A DNA stretch of 64,000 bases from positions 62,001-126,000 of the forward strand of contig NZ_JAACZO010000001.1 of the NCBI RefSeq assembly GCF_010993975.1, given 5' to 3'. The stretch's first letter is position 1. Each line of letters opens with the position of its first letter. Source of the DNA: Halomonas faecis (lineage in GTDB: Bacteria; Pseudomonadota; Gammaproteobacteria; Pseudomonadales; Halomonadaceae). Shown piece by piece: positions 34,579 through 42,699 of the stretch. The position numbers and the translations under genes were made by a program. Under the pieces are notes generated by a model. That model was not told where the DNA came from. It saw only the letters and a program-made list of their open reading frames with translations, and did not search any database.

Positions 34579-35718
34579 TTGGGTTTTCGTTTCCAGCGTC
34601 GAATCACACTGGCACCAGGCATACGTTTGAACCGCAGCAAACGGAGCCTCGAGGTCTCGGTGAGCTCGAACGGGGTCGGTCACGACATCCGGCCGCATGG
34701 CGGCAGCGGGCGTTCCCGTTCTGCCTCGGCACTGGAGGCCCGGTTGGCTCGAGGTGACGCCCTGCCTTTGCGGCTCGAGATCGATGACCGTGGCGCCATT
34801 CGCTATTTTCACGGCGATGGGACTCGGCTGAGCGAGAGCGAGGCGCGCGTGCTGCGCCGCCATGCACGGGCGTCGCTGCGCGAGCGGCTGGAGGAATACT
34901 GCCAGCGGTTGAACGAGAATCTCGAATATCTGGGCCGGCTGCACGAGGATACGCCACCGCCGCAAATGAGCCGCTACACCCCGAGTGACTTCGAAGAGCC
35001 ACCACCCGTGCCGCCCGAGCCGCGGAAGCCGGCCTGGTGGCATGCGTTGTGGCCACCGATGAAGCACCGCCGGGAAGCGGAGAACCGCCACCGACGGGCG
35101 GCTTTCGACCAGGCCTACCGCGACTGGGAATGGCGAAAGGCCGAGCATGATGCCGCCGAGTTCGCGCGCTATCGTCGGGAAAACGAGGAGGTGTGGCACG
35201 ATCGGGGCGCGATGGAGAAAACCTTGTGTCAGCGGCTGGAAGAGATCGACTGGCCGTGCGAGACCGTCATCGACTTCGATCTGGGCCAGGATGACCGCAC
35301 CCTTGCCGTGGACATCGAGCTGCCCGCTGAGGACGAGATGCCAGATCGCGACTGGACCATGCCCGCCAAACAGGTGAAGCTCACCCCGAAACGACTCAGC
35401 GCCACCCGACAGCGCAAGCTCTACCGAGACCATGTGCATGGCATGGCCTTCCGCGTGCTGGGGGCGGTCTTCGCTCGCCTTCCCGCCGTCCAGGAAGTTC
35501 GTGTTTCCGGGTATCGCCAGGTGACCGACCCCGCCACTGGGAGCGAGCGCGACCAGTATCTCTATAGCGTGAAGGTCACTCGCCAGCAATGGAAAGCGAT
35601 CGACTTCGACAGCCTGGACCGGGTCGATCCGGTGGCCGCCGTGGAGGCCTTCACGCTACGCCGCGACATGACCAAGACCGGCATCTTCAGGGCTATCGAA
35701 CCGTTCAAGCTGGTGTAG
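34579..35718 (+). CDS. DUF4236 domain protein with long unknown C-terminal part
   Basis: The product is 379 aa. The start is read as TTG 34579, because it follows AAGGAGGT at proper spacing and gives the DUF4236-typical opening [21 protein letters not shown]; upstream in-frame ATGs do not. A proline-rich linker (about residues 130-155) joins to a charged, Trp-rich helical region (about 155-220) and a beta-rich C-terminal domain (about 230-379). Usual DUF4236 proteins are shorter. No function is known. It converges with mtfA ten bases away. Confidence 0.75.
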   Translation: MGFRFQRRITLAPGIRLNRSKRSLEVSVSSNGVGHDIRPHGGSGRSRSASALEARLARGDALPLRLEIDDRGAIRYFHGDGTRLSESEARVLRRHARASLRERLEEYCQRLNENLEYLGRLHEDTPPPQMSRYTPSDFEEPPPVPPEPRKPAWWHALWPPMKHRREAENRHRRAAFDQAYRDWEWRKAEHDAAEFARYRRENEEVWHDRGAMEKTLCQRLEEIDWPCETVIDFDLGQDDRTLAVDIELPAEDEMPDRDWTMPAKQVKLTPKRLSATRQRKLYRDHVHGMAFRVLGAVFARLPAVQEVRVSGYRQVTDPATGSERDQYLYSVKVTRQQWKAIDFDSLDRVDPVAAVEAFTLRRDMTKTGIFRAIEPFKLV

Positions 35719-35728
35719 GCTGCATGCA

Positions 35729-36520
35729 TCACAGCCGCGCTAGCGGCGCCTGGCGGAAGTAGCGTTCGAGCAAGGCGTAGAGCTCGGGGTAGGCGGCGTG
35801 GAGCACGTCCGGGGCGGTGAAGAAGTGCTCGCAGCACACCGCGAAGCACTCGCCGGGATGACTGGCAGCGTAGTCGTCGATGGGCGTGTCATCGCCGCGA
35901 TCCAGGTGCGCCTGCAGGTCGTCCCACACCACGGTGAACACGCGGTGCCACTGCCTGGGGTCGATGTCCCGGGGTAGCGGCGGGAAGCCGTCGACGTCGA
36001 GCGAGTTGCCCATGTCGAGCTTGTGGGCGAGCTCGTGAATCACCACGTTGAAGCCATCGAAGCCGCCGCTCTCCATGAGGTCGGTGAAGGAGAGCACCAC
36101 TGGCCCCTGGTGGGAGGTCTCGCCGGCGCGCTCGTCCTCGTAGGCGTGCATCACGCCGAACTCGTCCATCTCCTCCACCTGGCGACGGAAGGCGTCGGGC
36201 AGGATCTGGATCTCGTGCACGCCGGCGAAGGCCTCATCGTGTTCGGCATCGCTCCAGCCCAGGGTTAGCAGGCAGGCCTGGGCGGCCAGTGCCAGGCGGG
36301 CGGGCAGATCGAAGGGCGTGCGCTCGGCCAGATCCGGGTGCAGGCTGATGCGTTTGGCGTGCAGGAAGCGCCAGGCCCGCCAGCCCAGCCGTTCGGCCTC
36401 GCCGTCGGTGAGCGCCGCCAGCAGCGGCAGGCGCGTGCGCGCCTCGGACCAGTCCGCCTCGGGCAGGGGGTGGCGGGTGGCGAAGCGCGCGTCGCGCCAC
36501 CGTTTCAGGCGGCCGAGCAC
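35729..36520 (-). CDS. mtfA: MtfA-type zinc-dependent peptidase
   Basis: The product is a 263-aa cytosolic metallopeptidase. The zinc motif HELAHKLD (His 162, Glu 163, His 166) and a downstream glutamate in HPGECFAVCCEHFF fit MtfA, whose E. coli member binds and sequesters the glucose-PTS repressor Mlc. No Mlc partner is visible here. It starts three bases after the GNAT-nitrilase stop, so the two genes form a unit. Confidence 0.92.
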   Translation of the reverse strand: MLGRLKRWRDARFATRHPLPEADWSEARTRLPLLAALTDGEAERLGWRAWRFLHAKRISLHPDLAERTPFDLPARLALAAQACLLTLGWSDAEHDEAFAGVHEIQILPDAFRRQVEEMDEFGVMHAYEDERAGETSHQGPVVLSFTDLMESGGFDGFNVVIHELAHKLDMGNSLDVDGFPPLPRDIDPRQWHRVFTVVWDDLQAHLDRGDDTPIDDYAASHPGECFAVCCEHFFTAPDVLHAAYPELYALLERYFRQAPLARL

Positions 36521-36523
36521 GGC

Positions 36524-38095
36524 TCAGTTCTCCTCCAGGTCGGCCCCCGACTTCCACGACCAGTCGCGCCAGCGGAGGTCGAAGAGATCCTTGCGGCGGT
36601 CCTTGAGGTTGGTCACCGAGCCTTCGGCGCGCACCACGGTGAGTCGCGTCAGGTCGAGGTCCGAGAACATCACCATCTCGGTATTCGGCGTGGTCTCGGA
36701 GAGCACGGCGTCGTGGGGAAAGGCGAAGTCCGAGGGCGAGAACACCGACGATTGGGCGTACTGGATGTCGAGGTTCTCGATGGAGGGTACGTTGCCCACG
36801 CTGCCGCACAGCACTACGTAGCACTCGTTCTCGATGGCGCGCGCCTGGGAGCAGTGTCGCACTCGCAGGTAGCCGTTCTTGGTGTCGGTCCAGAAAGGCA
36901 CGAAGAGGATGTCGAGTTCCTGGTCGGCGAGCAGTCGTGACAGCTCCGGAAACTCCACGTCGTAGCAGATCTGGATGCCTACCCGGCCGGCGTCGGTGTC
37001 GAAGACGCGCAGTTCGTCGCCGCCGTCGATCACCCAGTCGCGGCGCTCCTGGGGCGTGATGTGCAGCTTGTCCTGATGCTCGATGGTGCCGTCGCGGTGG
37101 CACAGGTAGCTGACGTTGTAGAGGCGGTCGTCGTCGCGCAGCTCGATCATCGAGCCGGCGACGATGTTGATGTTGTAAGCCACCGCCATGCGCGACAGCT
37201 CGGTGACGAACTGCTCGGTGAAGCCGGCCAGGAAGCGGATCGCCGCCTGCTGGTCCTGCTGGGCGGCGCGATCCTGAAGGCCCATCAGCGGGGCGTTGAA
37301 CAGCTCCGGAAAGACGGCAAAATCGCTCTGATAGTCGGAGAGCGCGTCGACGAAGTACTCCACCTGCTGCAGCACCGCTTCCACGGACTCGAACTCGCGC
37401 ATCTGCCACTGCACCGCGCCCACGCGGACCTGGGTGGGGCGGTTCTCCAGCACCCGCTCGGCGGGCTCGAAGAGGATGTTGTTCCACTCCAGCAGGGTGG
37501 CATAGCCTTGGGACTTCTCGTCCTCGGGCAGGTACTTGCGCAGCAGACGCTTGACCTGGAAGTCGTTGGCCAGCTGGAAGGAGAGGATGGGGTCGTGGAT
37601 CTCCTTGCGGGCCACCTTGTCGAGGTACTCGGCCGGCGTGAGCTCGTGGGCGTGTTCGTGGTACTGCGGGATGCGTCCGCCGGCCAGTATCGCTCGCAGG
37701 TTCATGGAGCGGCACAGTTCCTTGCGCGCCTCGTAGAGGCGCCGGCCCAGTCGGTAGCCGCGATAGTCCGGATGAATCAGCACGTCGAGCCCGTACATGG
37801 CGTCGCCATCGGGTTCGTTGAGGATGGTCTCGCGCTTGCCGATCAGGTCGTCGTAGCGGTGGGGATTGGAGAAGGTGTCGTAGTCCACCAGGGCGGTCAG
37901 GGCCACGCCGACGATGGTCTCGTCATCCTCGATGACGATCTGCCCATCGGGAAACTCCTTGATCAGCTTGTCGATGGTCGGTTTCGGCCAGGCACCGCCG
38001 ATGTCGTCGTAGACCCGGTCCATCAGTGCCTGAAGCTGCGGGTAGTCGTCCGGGGTCAGGTTTCGCAGGTTGAGGTGCAGGTCGTCGAGGGACAT
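36524..38095 (-). CDS. GNAT acetyltransferase fused to carbon-nitrogen hydrolase
   Basis: The product is a 523-aa two-domain protein. Residues 1-215 form a GNAT-like domain with acetyl-CoA loop sequence PDYRGYRLGRRLYEARKEL (about 109-127). Residues 222-523 form a nitrilase-type amidase with the triad Glu 264 (FPELFN), Lys 343 (DKLHITP) and Cys 377 (ICYDVEFPE). Such fusions occur widely in bacteria without proven substrate. Start 38095 (MSLDDLHLN) is preferred over an ATG 11 codons upstream. mtfA follows directly. Confidence 0.9.
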   Translation of the reverse strand: MSLDDLHLNLRNLTPDDYPQLQALMDRVYDDIGGAWPKPTIDKLIKEFPDGQIVIEDDETIVGVALTALVDYDTFSNPHRYDDLIGKRETILNEPDGDAMYGLDVLIHPDYRGYRLGRRLYEARKELCRSMNLRAILAGGRIPQYHEHAHELTPAEYLDKVARKEIHDPILSFQLANDFQVKRLLRKYLPEDEKSQGYATLLEWNNILFEPAERVLENRPTQVRVGAVQWQMREFESVEAVLQQVEYFVDALSDYQSDFAVFPELFNAPLMGLQDRAAQQDQQAAIRFLAGFTEQFVTELSRMAVAYNINIVAGSMIELRDDDRLYNVSYLCHRDGTIEHQDKLHITPQERRDWVIDGGDELRVFDTDAGRVGIQICYDVEFPELSRLLADQELDILFVPFWTDTKNGYLRVRHCSQARAIENECYVVLCGSVGNVPSIENLDIQYAQSSVFSPSDFAFPHDAVLSETTPNTEMVMFSDLDLTRLTVVRAEGSVTNLKDRRKDLFDLRWRDWSWKSGADLEEN

Positions 38096-38159
38096 GGCAA
38101 GTCTTCCTGAGCCTAGGAGGTGCGGCATTCTAGCACGCTCGCCCGGCCGCCCTGCGAGA

Positions 38160-38199
38160 TGTCACCGATGCGTCATCGGTCGGTCATCGCGGGGTCATG
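38160..38199 (+). promoter_or_regulatory. Tandem Pho box upstream of ugpCBAE
   Basis: Four direct repeats, GTCAC (38161), GTCAT (38172), GTCAT (38183) and GTCAT (38194), are spaced by exactly 11 bp, the period of PhoB half-sites (TGTCA). This predicts PhoB-activated transcription of ugp on phosphate starvation. The box ends about 65 bp before the ugpC start. Confidence 0.75.
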
Positions 38200-38263
38200 A
38201 GGCGTGCGCATCCTGCAGGGAAGACAAACCGGCGCGAGCGGCTACGCTTGAGGGGAGCGGCAA

Positions 38264-39481
38264 GTGACCCAGCAGGTGATTCCCCTGCCTGTGAAGGCAA
38301 AGGGCAGCGATACCGGGCAAGGCATGAGCGACGACAAAAAGCGAATCACACTCGAAGACGTCAGCAAGCACTGGGCCGGGGTGGCCGCGGTGGACCGCGT
38401 CTCCTTTACGGTGTCGCCTGGGGAGTTCGTGATCCTGCTGGGCCCCTCGGGTTGCGGCAAGTCCACCACCTTGCGGATGATCGCCGGTCTCGAGCCGGCC
38501 AGCGCCGGGCGCATCCACATCGGTGAGCGCGATGTGACGCCGCTGGCACCGGGCGAGCGCGGCATCAGCATGGTCTTTCAGTCCTATGCGCTCTTCCCCC
38601 ACCTGAACGTGGCCGACAACATCGTCTTCGGCCTGCGCAGCCGCAAGGTACCCAAGCCCGAGCGCAGCGAACGTCTCGCTCGGGTGGCCGAGCTGGTCGG
38701 GCTCACGGAGTATCTCGAACGCAAGCCGGCCCAGCTCTCGGGCGGCCAGCGCCAGCGGGTGGCGCTGGCCCGGGCGATCATCTCCGAGCACCCCATCTGC
38801 CTGATGGACGAGCCGCTCTCCAACCTGGATGCGCGCCTGCGCGGCGAGATGCGCCGCGAGATCAAGGCGCTCCAGCAGCGCTTGGGCATGACGGTGATCT
38901 ACGTCACCCACGATCAGGTGGAGGCGATGAGCATGGGCGATCGGGTGATCCTGATGCAGGAGGGGCGCATCGTGCAGGACGGCACTCCCGGCGAACTCTA
39001 CGACCGCCCGGCCACGGCCTTTGCGGCGAGCTTCATCGGCAGCCCGGCCATGAACCTGGTGGCACTGGCCGCGGCGGCGGACGGCGCGGTGATCGATGGC
39101 GAGCCCCGCTGCCATGTCGCCGACCATGCCGCCAAGGGGCACTGGCTGGGGCTGCGTCCCGAGTCGGTTCAGCTGGCTCCGCCCGACGCTCCCGGGGTAC
39201 CTGCCGAGGTGCTGGATGCCGAATATCTGGGCGCTGATACCATCGTGCGCCTGCAGGTGGGCAGTCAGCAGCTGCGCGCCCGGGTGCCGGGGGTGCCCGA
39301 CCGGCAGCCCGGCGATGCCTGCCGGCTGCAGTGGGCGTCGGCCTCGGCGCACTTCTTCGATGGCGAGAGCGGGCAGCGCCTGGCTCTTTCCGGTCATGAC
39401 GTCGCGGCTCCGCCGCATCCGCTGACGCCGGGCGAGGCACGCAGAGTGTCCTCCCTGCACGGCACCCATCCACAGGAGTGA
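38264..39481 (+). CDS. ugpC: sn-Glycerol-3-phosphate ABC transporter ATP-binding protein
   Basis: The product is a 405-aa MalK/UgpC-type ATPase. Walker [14 protein letters not shown], signature [14 protein letters not shown] and Walker [14 protein letters not shown] are followed by a C-terminal TOBE domain (GLRPESVQL about residue 300). It drives uptake of glycerophosphodiesters or glycerol-3-phosphate. GTG 38264 follows GAGGGGAG; ATG 38324 has no good ribosome site but would match shorter relatives. It heads the operon, unlike E. coli, where ugpC is fourth. Confidence 0.88.
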   Translation: MTQQVIPLPVKAKGSDTGQGMSDDKKRITLEDVSKHWAGVAAVDRVSFTVSPGEFVILLGPSGCGKSTTLRMIAGLEPASAGRIHIGERDVTPLAPGERGISMVFQSYALFPHLNVADNIVFGLRSRKVPKPERSERLARVAELVGLTEYLERKPAQLSGGQRQRVALARAIISEHPICLMDEPLSNLDARLRGEMRREIKALQQRLGMTVIYVTHDQVEAMSMGDRVILMQEGRIVQDGTPGELYDRPATAFAASFIGSPAMNLVALAAAADGAVIDGEPRCHVADHAAKGHWLGLRPESVQLAPPDAPGVPAEVLDAEYLGADTIVRLQVGSQQLRARVPGVPDRQPGDACRLQWASASAHFFDGESGQRLALSGHDVAAPPHPLTPGEARRVSSLHGTHPQE

Positions 39482-39485
39482 ACCC

Positions 39486-40775
39486 ATGAGCGCTTTCCTT
39501 CCACGTACCCTGAGCGGTCTGGCCGCTGCCGGCCTGTTGGTGGCCGGGCAAGCCGCCGCCCAGCAGGAGCCGGTCGAACTCACCATGTACTACCCGGTGG
39601 CAGTCGGCGGGGCCTTGACCGAGGTGATCGATGGCCTGGTGGCCGAGTTCGAGGCCGAGCACCCCGACATCGCGGTGGATGCCATCTATGCCGGCAACTA
39701 TGACGACACCCGGGTGCGCGCCATGTCGGCGGTCGAGGCCGGCGACGCTCCGCAGCTCTCGGTGATGTTCTCCATCGACCTCTACGAGCTGATCGAGCAG
39801 GACGTCATCGTCGCCTTCGACGAGGTGGTCGAGAGCGACGAGGAGCGCGAGTGGCTGGATAGCTTCTACCCGGCACTGATGGAGAACGGCACTCTCGACG
39901 GCCAGACCTACGGCATCCCCTTCCAGCGCTCGACCATCGTGCTCTACTGGAACAAGGAGGCGTTCGAGGCGGCCGGCCTCGATCCCGATACGCCGCCGGA
40001 GAGCTGGGCGGAAATGGCCGAGATGGCCGCCGCGGTGCGCGAGGCCTCCGATGGCGAGCAGTGGGGCGTGATGGTGCCTTCAACCGGCTATCCCTACTGG
40101 ATGTTCCAGGCTTTCGCCTTCCAGAACGGCCACCGCCTGATGAGCGAGGACGGGACCGAGGTCCACTTCAATGACCCGGCGGCCGTCGAGGCTCTGGAGT
40201 ACTGGGTGTCGCTGGCCAGCGAGCACGCGGCGATGCCCGATGGAACCATCGAATGGGGCACGCTGCGTCAGAACTTCATCGAGGAGTCCACCGCGATGAT
40301 GTGGCACAGCACCGGCAACCTCACGGCGGTGAAGAACGAGGCCGACTTCGACCTCGGCGTGGCCATGCTGCCCATGAACGTCCAGCGCGGCAGCCCGACC
40401 GGCGGCGGCAATTTTTATCTCTTCAAGGATGCCAGCGAGCAGGAGCGGCGTGCGGCCATGACCTTCATCCGCTGGATGACCGCCCCGGAGCGCGCCGCCG
40501 CCTGGTCCATCGAGACCGGTTACATGGGCGTGAGCCCGGCGGCCTACGAGACAGAGGCGCTGCAGGACTACGTCGAGGCGTTCCCGCCGGCAGCGGTGGC
40601 CCGCGACCAGCTCGAGCACGCCACCGCGGAGCTGGCCACCTACCAGGGCGGACGGGTGCGCCGCGCGCTGGACAACGCCGTCCAGGCAGCACTGACCGGC
40701 CAGATGACGCCGCAGGAAGCGCTGGCCCAGGCTCAAGCCGAGGCCGACGCGGCACTGCGTCGCTACGCGCGCTGA
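39486..40775 (+). CDS. ugpB: sn-Glycerol-3-phosphate ABC transporter substrate-binding protein
   Basis: The product is a 429-aa periplasmic binding protein with a signal peptide (about residues 1-26). ELTMYYPVAVGGALTEVIDGLVAEFE and YGIPFQRSTIVLYWNKEAFEAAGLDP are typical of UgpB, as is GGGNFYLFKDAS later. It starts four bases after ugpC and is followed by permeases ugpA and ugpE after a dispersed repeat element. The Pho box upstream supports a phosphorus-scavenging role. Confidence 0.92.
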   Translation: MSAFLPRTLSGLAAAGLLVAGQAAAQQEPVELTMYYPVAVGGALTEVIDGLVAEFEAEHPDIAVDAIYAGNYDDTRVRAMSAVEAGDAPQLSVMFSIDLYELIEQDVIVAFDEVVESDEEREWLDSFYPALMENGTLDGQTYGIPFQRSTIVLYWNKEAFEAAGLDPDTPPESWAEMAEMAAAVREASDGEQWGVMVPSTGYPYWMFQAFAFQNGHRLMSEDGTEVHFNDPAAVEALEYWVSLASEHAAMPDGTIEWGTLRQNFIEESTAMMWHSTGNLTAVKNEADFDLGVAMLPMNVQRGSPTGGGNFYLFKDASEQERRAAMTFIRWMTAPERAAAWSIETGYMGVSPAAYETEALQDYVEAFPPAAVARDQLEHATAELATYQGGRVRRALDNAVQAALTGQMTPQEALAQAQAEADAALRRYAR

Positions 40776-40805
40776 CGCCCTGAGAGCTGATAACCGCGAT
40801 CAAGG

Positions 40806-40912
40806 GGGCGCGGGGACAGGCCAATGAGGAGGTCATTCGACAGGATGTCGAAGGTAGCGTCCAGGGAGGGATTCACAGCGCCTCCTCAGAGGCCTTTGTC
40901 CCCGGGTAGCCC
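40806..40912 (+). repeat. Dispersed ~100-bp element, copy B (inside ugp operon)
   Basis: This copy has ends GGGGACAGGCC (40812-40822) and GGCCTTTGTCCCC (40891-40903), which pair with a 2-base bulge. The central hairpin is TTCGACA (40836-40842), loop GGA, TGTCGAA (40846-40852). The core TAGCGTCCAGGGAGGGATTC and CACAGCGCCTCC are shared with the other copies. The stem sequence differs from copy A but pairing is kept. It lies between ugpB and ugpA. Confidence 0.9.
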
Positions 40913-40929
40913 CCACGACAGGACGAACC

Positions 40930-41817
40930 ATGGTGAACCCGACCTCCGACCGCCGCATGCAGATCTACGGCGCGCTGCTGCTGCTGCCGGCGGCGGTGCT
41001 GCTCGGCACCTTCGCTTACCTGCCCACCGTCGCCACTCTGATCAACAGCCTCTTCCTGCCCGGCTTTCGCGGCGCCCCGACCGAGTTCGTCGGGCTGGAG
41101 AACTATGCCTTGCTGCTCGAGGACAGCACTTTCTGGCAAGTGGCGCGCAACAACCTCTTCTACGCCCTGGGCACCATTCCCACCTCCATCGCCCTGGCGC
41201 TGGGCATGGCACTGTTCGTCAACGGCCGCCTGCCGGGCCGGGGACTGGTGCGCATGGCCTACTTCACGCCGACGATCCTGCCGATGATCGCCGCGGCCAA
41301 CATCTGGATGTTCTTCTACGCGCCGCAGATCGGGCTGTTCAACCACTTGCTCGGTTTGCTGGGCATCAGCGGCCCCAACTGGCTGGGTGACCCTGCAGTG
41401 GCGCTCACCTCGGTGATCGTGATGACGGTGTGGAAGGAGGCCGGTTTCTTCATGATCTTCTATCTGGCGGCGCTGCAGAGCATTCCACCCGAACTCGAGG
41501 AAGCGGCGAGCCTGGAGGGTACCAGTCGCTGGAGTTTCTTCTGGCGGGTGACCTTTCCGCTGCTGATGCCCACTACGCTGTTCGTGCTGATCAATGCGCT
41601 GATCAACGCCGTGCGCGTGGTCGACCACCTATTCATCCTCACCAAGGGCGGGCCCAACAACGCCACCAACCTGCTGCTCTATTACGTCTACGAGAACGCT
41701 TTCTCGTTCTTCGACCGCACCTATGCGGCCACCATCACGGTGGTGATTCTGCTGGTGCTGGCCGTGGTGGCAACCATCAAGTTCCGTGTGCTCGACCGCC
41801 GGACTCACTATCAATGA
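40930..41817 (+). CDS. ugpA: sn-Glycerol-3-phosphate ABC transporter permease
   Basis: The product is a 295-aa inner-membrane permease with six hydrophobic segments. The EAA loop reads ELEEAASLEGTSRWSFFWRVTFPLL, and FVGLENYALLL and TKGGPNNATNLLLYYVYENAF are typical of UgpA/MalF-like proteins. It pairs with UgpE. It is separated from ugpB by 154 bp that contain repeat copy B. Confidence 0.92.
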   Translation: MVNPTSDRRMQIYGALLLLPAAVLLGTFAYLPTVATLINSLFLPGFRGAPTEFVGLENYALLLEDSTFWQVARNNLFYALGTIPTSIALALGMALFVNGRLPGRGLVRMAYFTPTILPMIAAANIWMFFYAPQIGLFNHLLGLLGISGPNWLGDPAVALTSVIVMTVWKEAGFFMIFYLAALQSIPPELEEAASLEGTSRWSFFWRVTFPLLMPTTLFVLINALINAVRVVDHLFILTKGGPNNATNLLLYYVYENAFSFFDRTYAATITVVILLVLAVVATIKFRVLDRRTHYQ

Positions 41818-41851
41818 GAGCGATCATCATGATGTTGCCGGGAGCTCGACC

Positions 41852-42697
41852 ATGACCGCTGCCGACGCCGCTAGACCCGCGCCCCGCCTCGTTACCTGCC
41901 TGCCCAGGCTGGAGACGACGGCCGCCTGGTTGCTGGCGGTGGTGTGGATATTTCCGCTGCTCTACGCCGTGTGGGCGGCCTTCCACCCGGCCGAGTTCAT
42001 GGTGCGCTTCGACCTGCTGACGCCGCTGACCCTGGATAACTTCGCCGATGCCTGGGAGCAGGCGCCTTTTGCGCGCTATTACCTCAACACCTTTCTGCTG
42101 GTCACCGGCATCGTTGCCGCCCAGTTCGTGGTGTGCACTCTGGCGGGCTTCGCCTTCGCGCGCTTTCCCATTCCCGGCAAGGACTTCCTGTTCATGCTGG
42201 TGCTGATCCAGCTGTTCGTGTTTCCCGAGGTGCTGATCGTCGAGAACTATCGCATCGCCAGTGGGCTGGGGCTGGTCGACACCATCGCCGGCATCGGCCT
42301 GCCCTACGTGGCCAGCGCTTTCGGCATCTTCCTGCTGCGCCAGACCTTCAAGACCATTCCCCGCGAGTTGGAAGACGCCGCCCGGGTCGAAGGGTGCAGC
42401 TGGATGGCGGTGCTGCTCAAGGTCTACGTGCCGCTGGCCAAGCCCACCTACCTGGCCTACGGCCTGGTCTCGATCAGCCATCACTGGAACAACTTCCTGT
42501 GGCCGCTGGTGGTCACCAACTCGGTGGAAAGCCGTCCACTCACCGTGGGGCTGGGGATCTTTTCGGCACCGGAGACGGGCGTCAACTGGGCCACGATCAG
42601 TGCCGCCACCCTGCTCAGCATCGCGCCGCTACTGGTCGCCTTCCTGCTCTTCCAGCGCCAGTTCGTGCAGTCGTTCCTGCGGGCGGGGATACGCTGA
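41852..42697 (+). CDS. ugpE: sn-Glycerol-3-phosphate ABC transporter permease
   Basis: The product is a 281-aa permease with six membrane segments. The EAA loop ELEDAARVEGCSWMAVLLKVYVPLA and HWNNFLWPLVV fit UgpE/MalG. ATG 41852 starts 34 bp after ugpA; upstream in-frame ATGs would overlap ugpA. It ends two bases from the end of the convergent kinase gene, leaving no room for a terminator between them. Confidence 0.92.
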   Translation: MTAADAARPAPRLVTCLPRLETTAAWLLAVVWIFPLLYAVWAAFHPAEFMVRFDLLTPLTLDNFADAWEQAPFARYYLNTFLLVTGIVAAQFVVCTLAGFAFARFPIPGKDFLFMLVLIQLFVFPEVLIVENYRIASGLGLVDTIAGIGLPYVASAFGIFLLRQTFKTIPRELEDAARVEGCSWMAVLLKVYVPLAKPTYLAYGLVSISHHWNNFLWPLVVTNSVESRPLTVGLGIFSAPETGVNWATISAATLLSIAPLLVAFLLFQRQFVQSFLRAGIR

Positions 42698-42699
42698 GT

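Noticed and set aside
40824..41390. Open frame starting in repeat copy B and running into ugpA
   Set aside because: It is out of frame with ugpA and begins with a peptide that is only a translation of the repeat, also seen at copy C.
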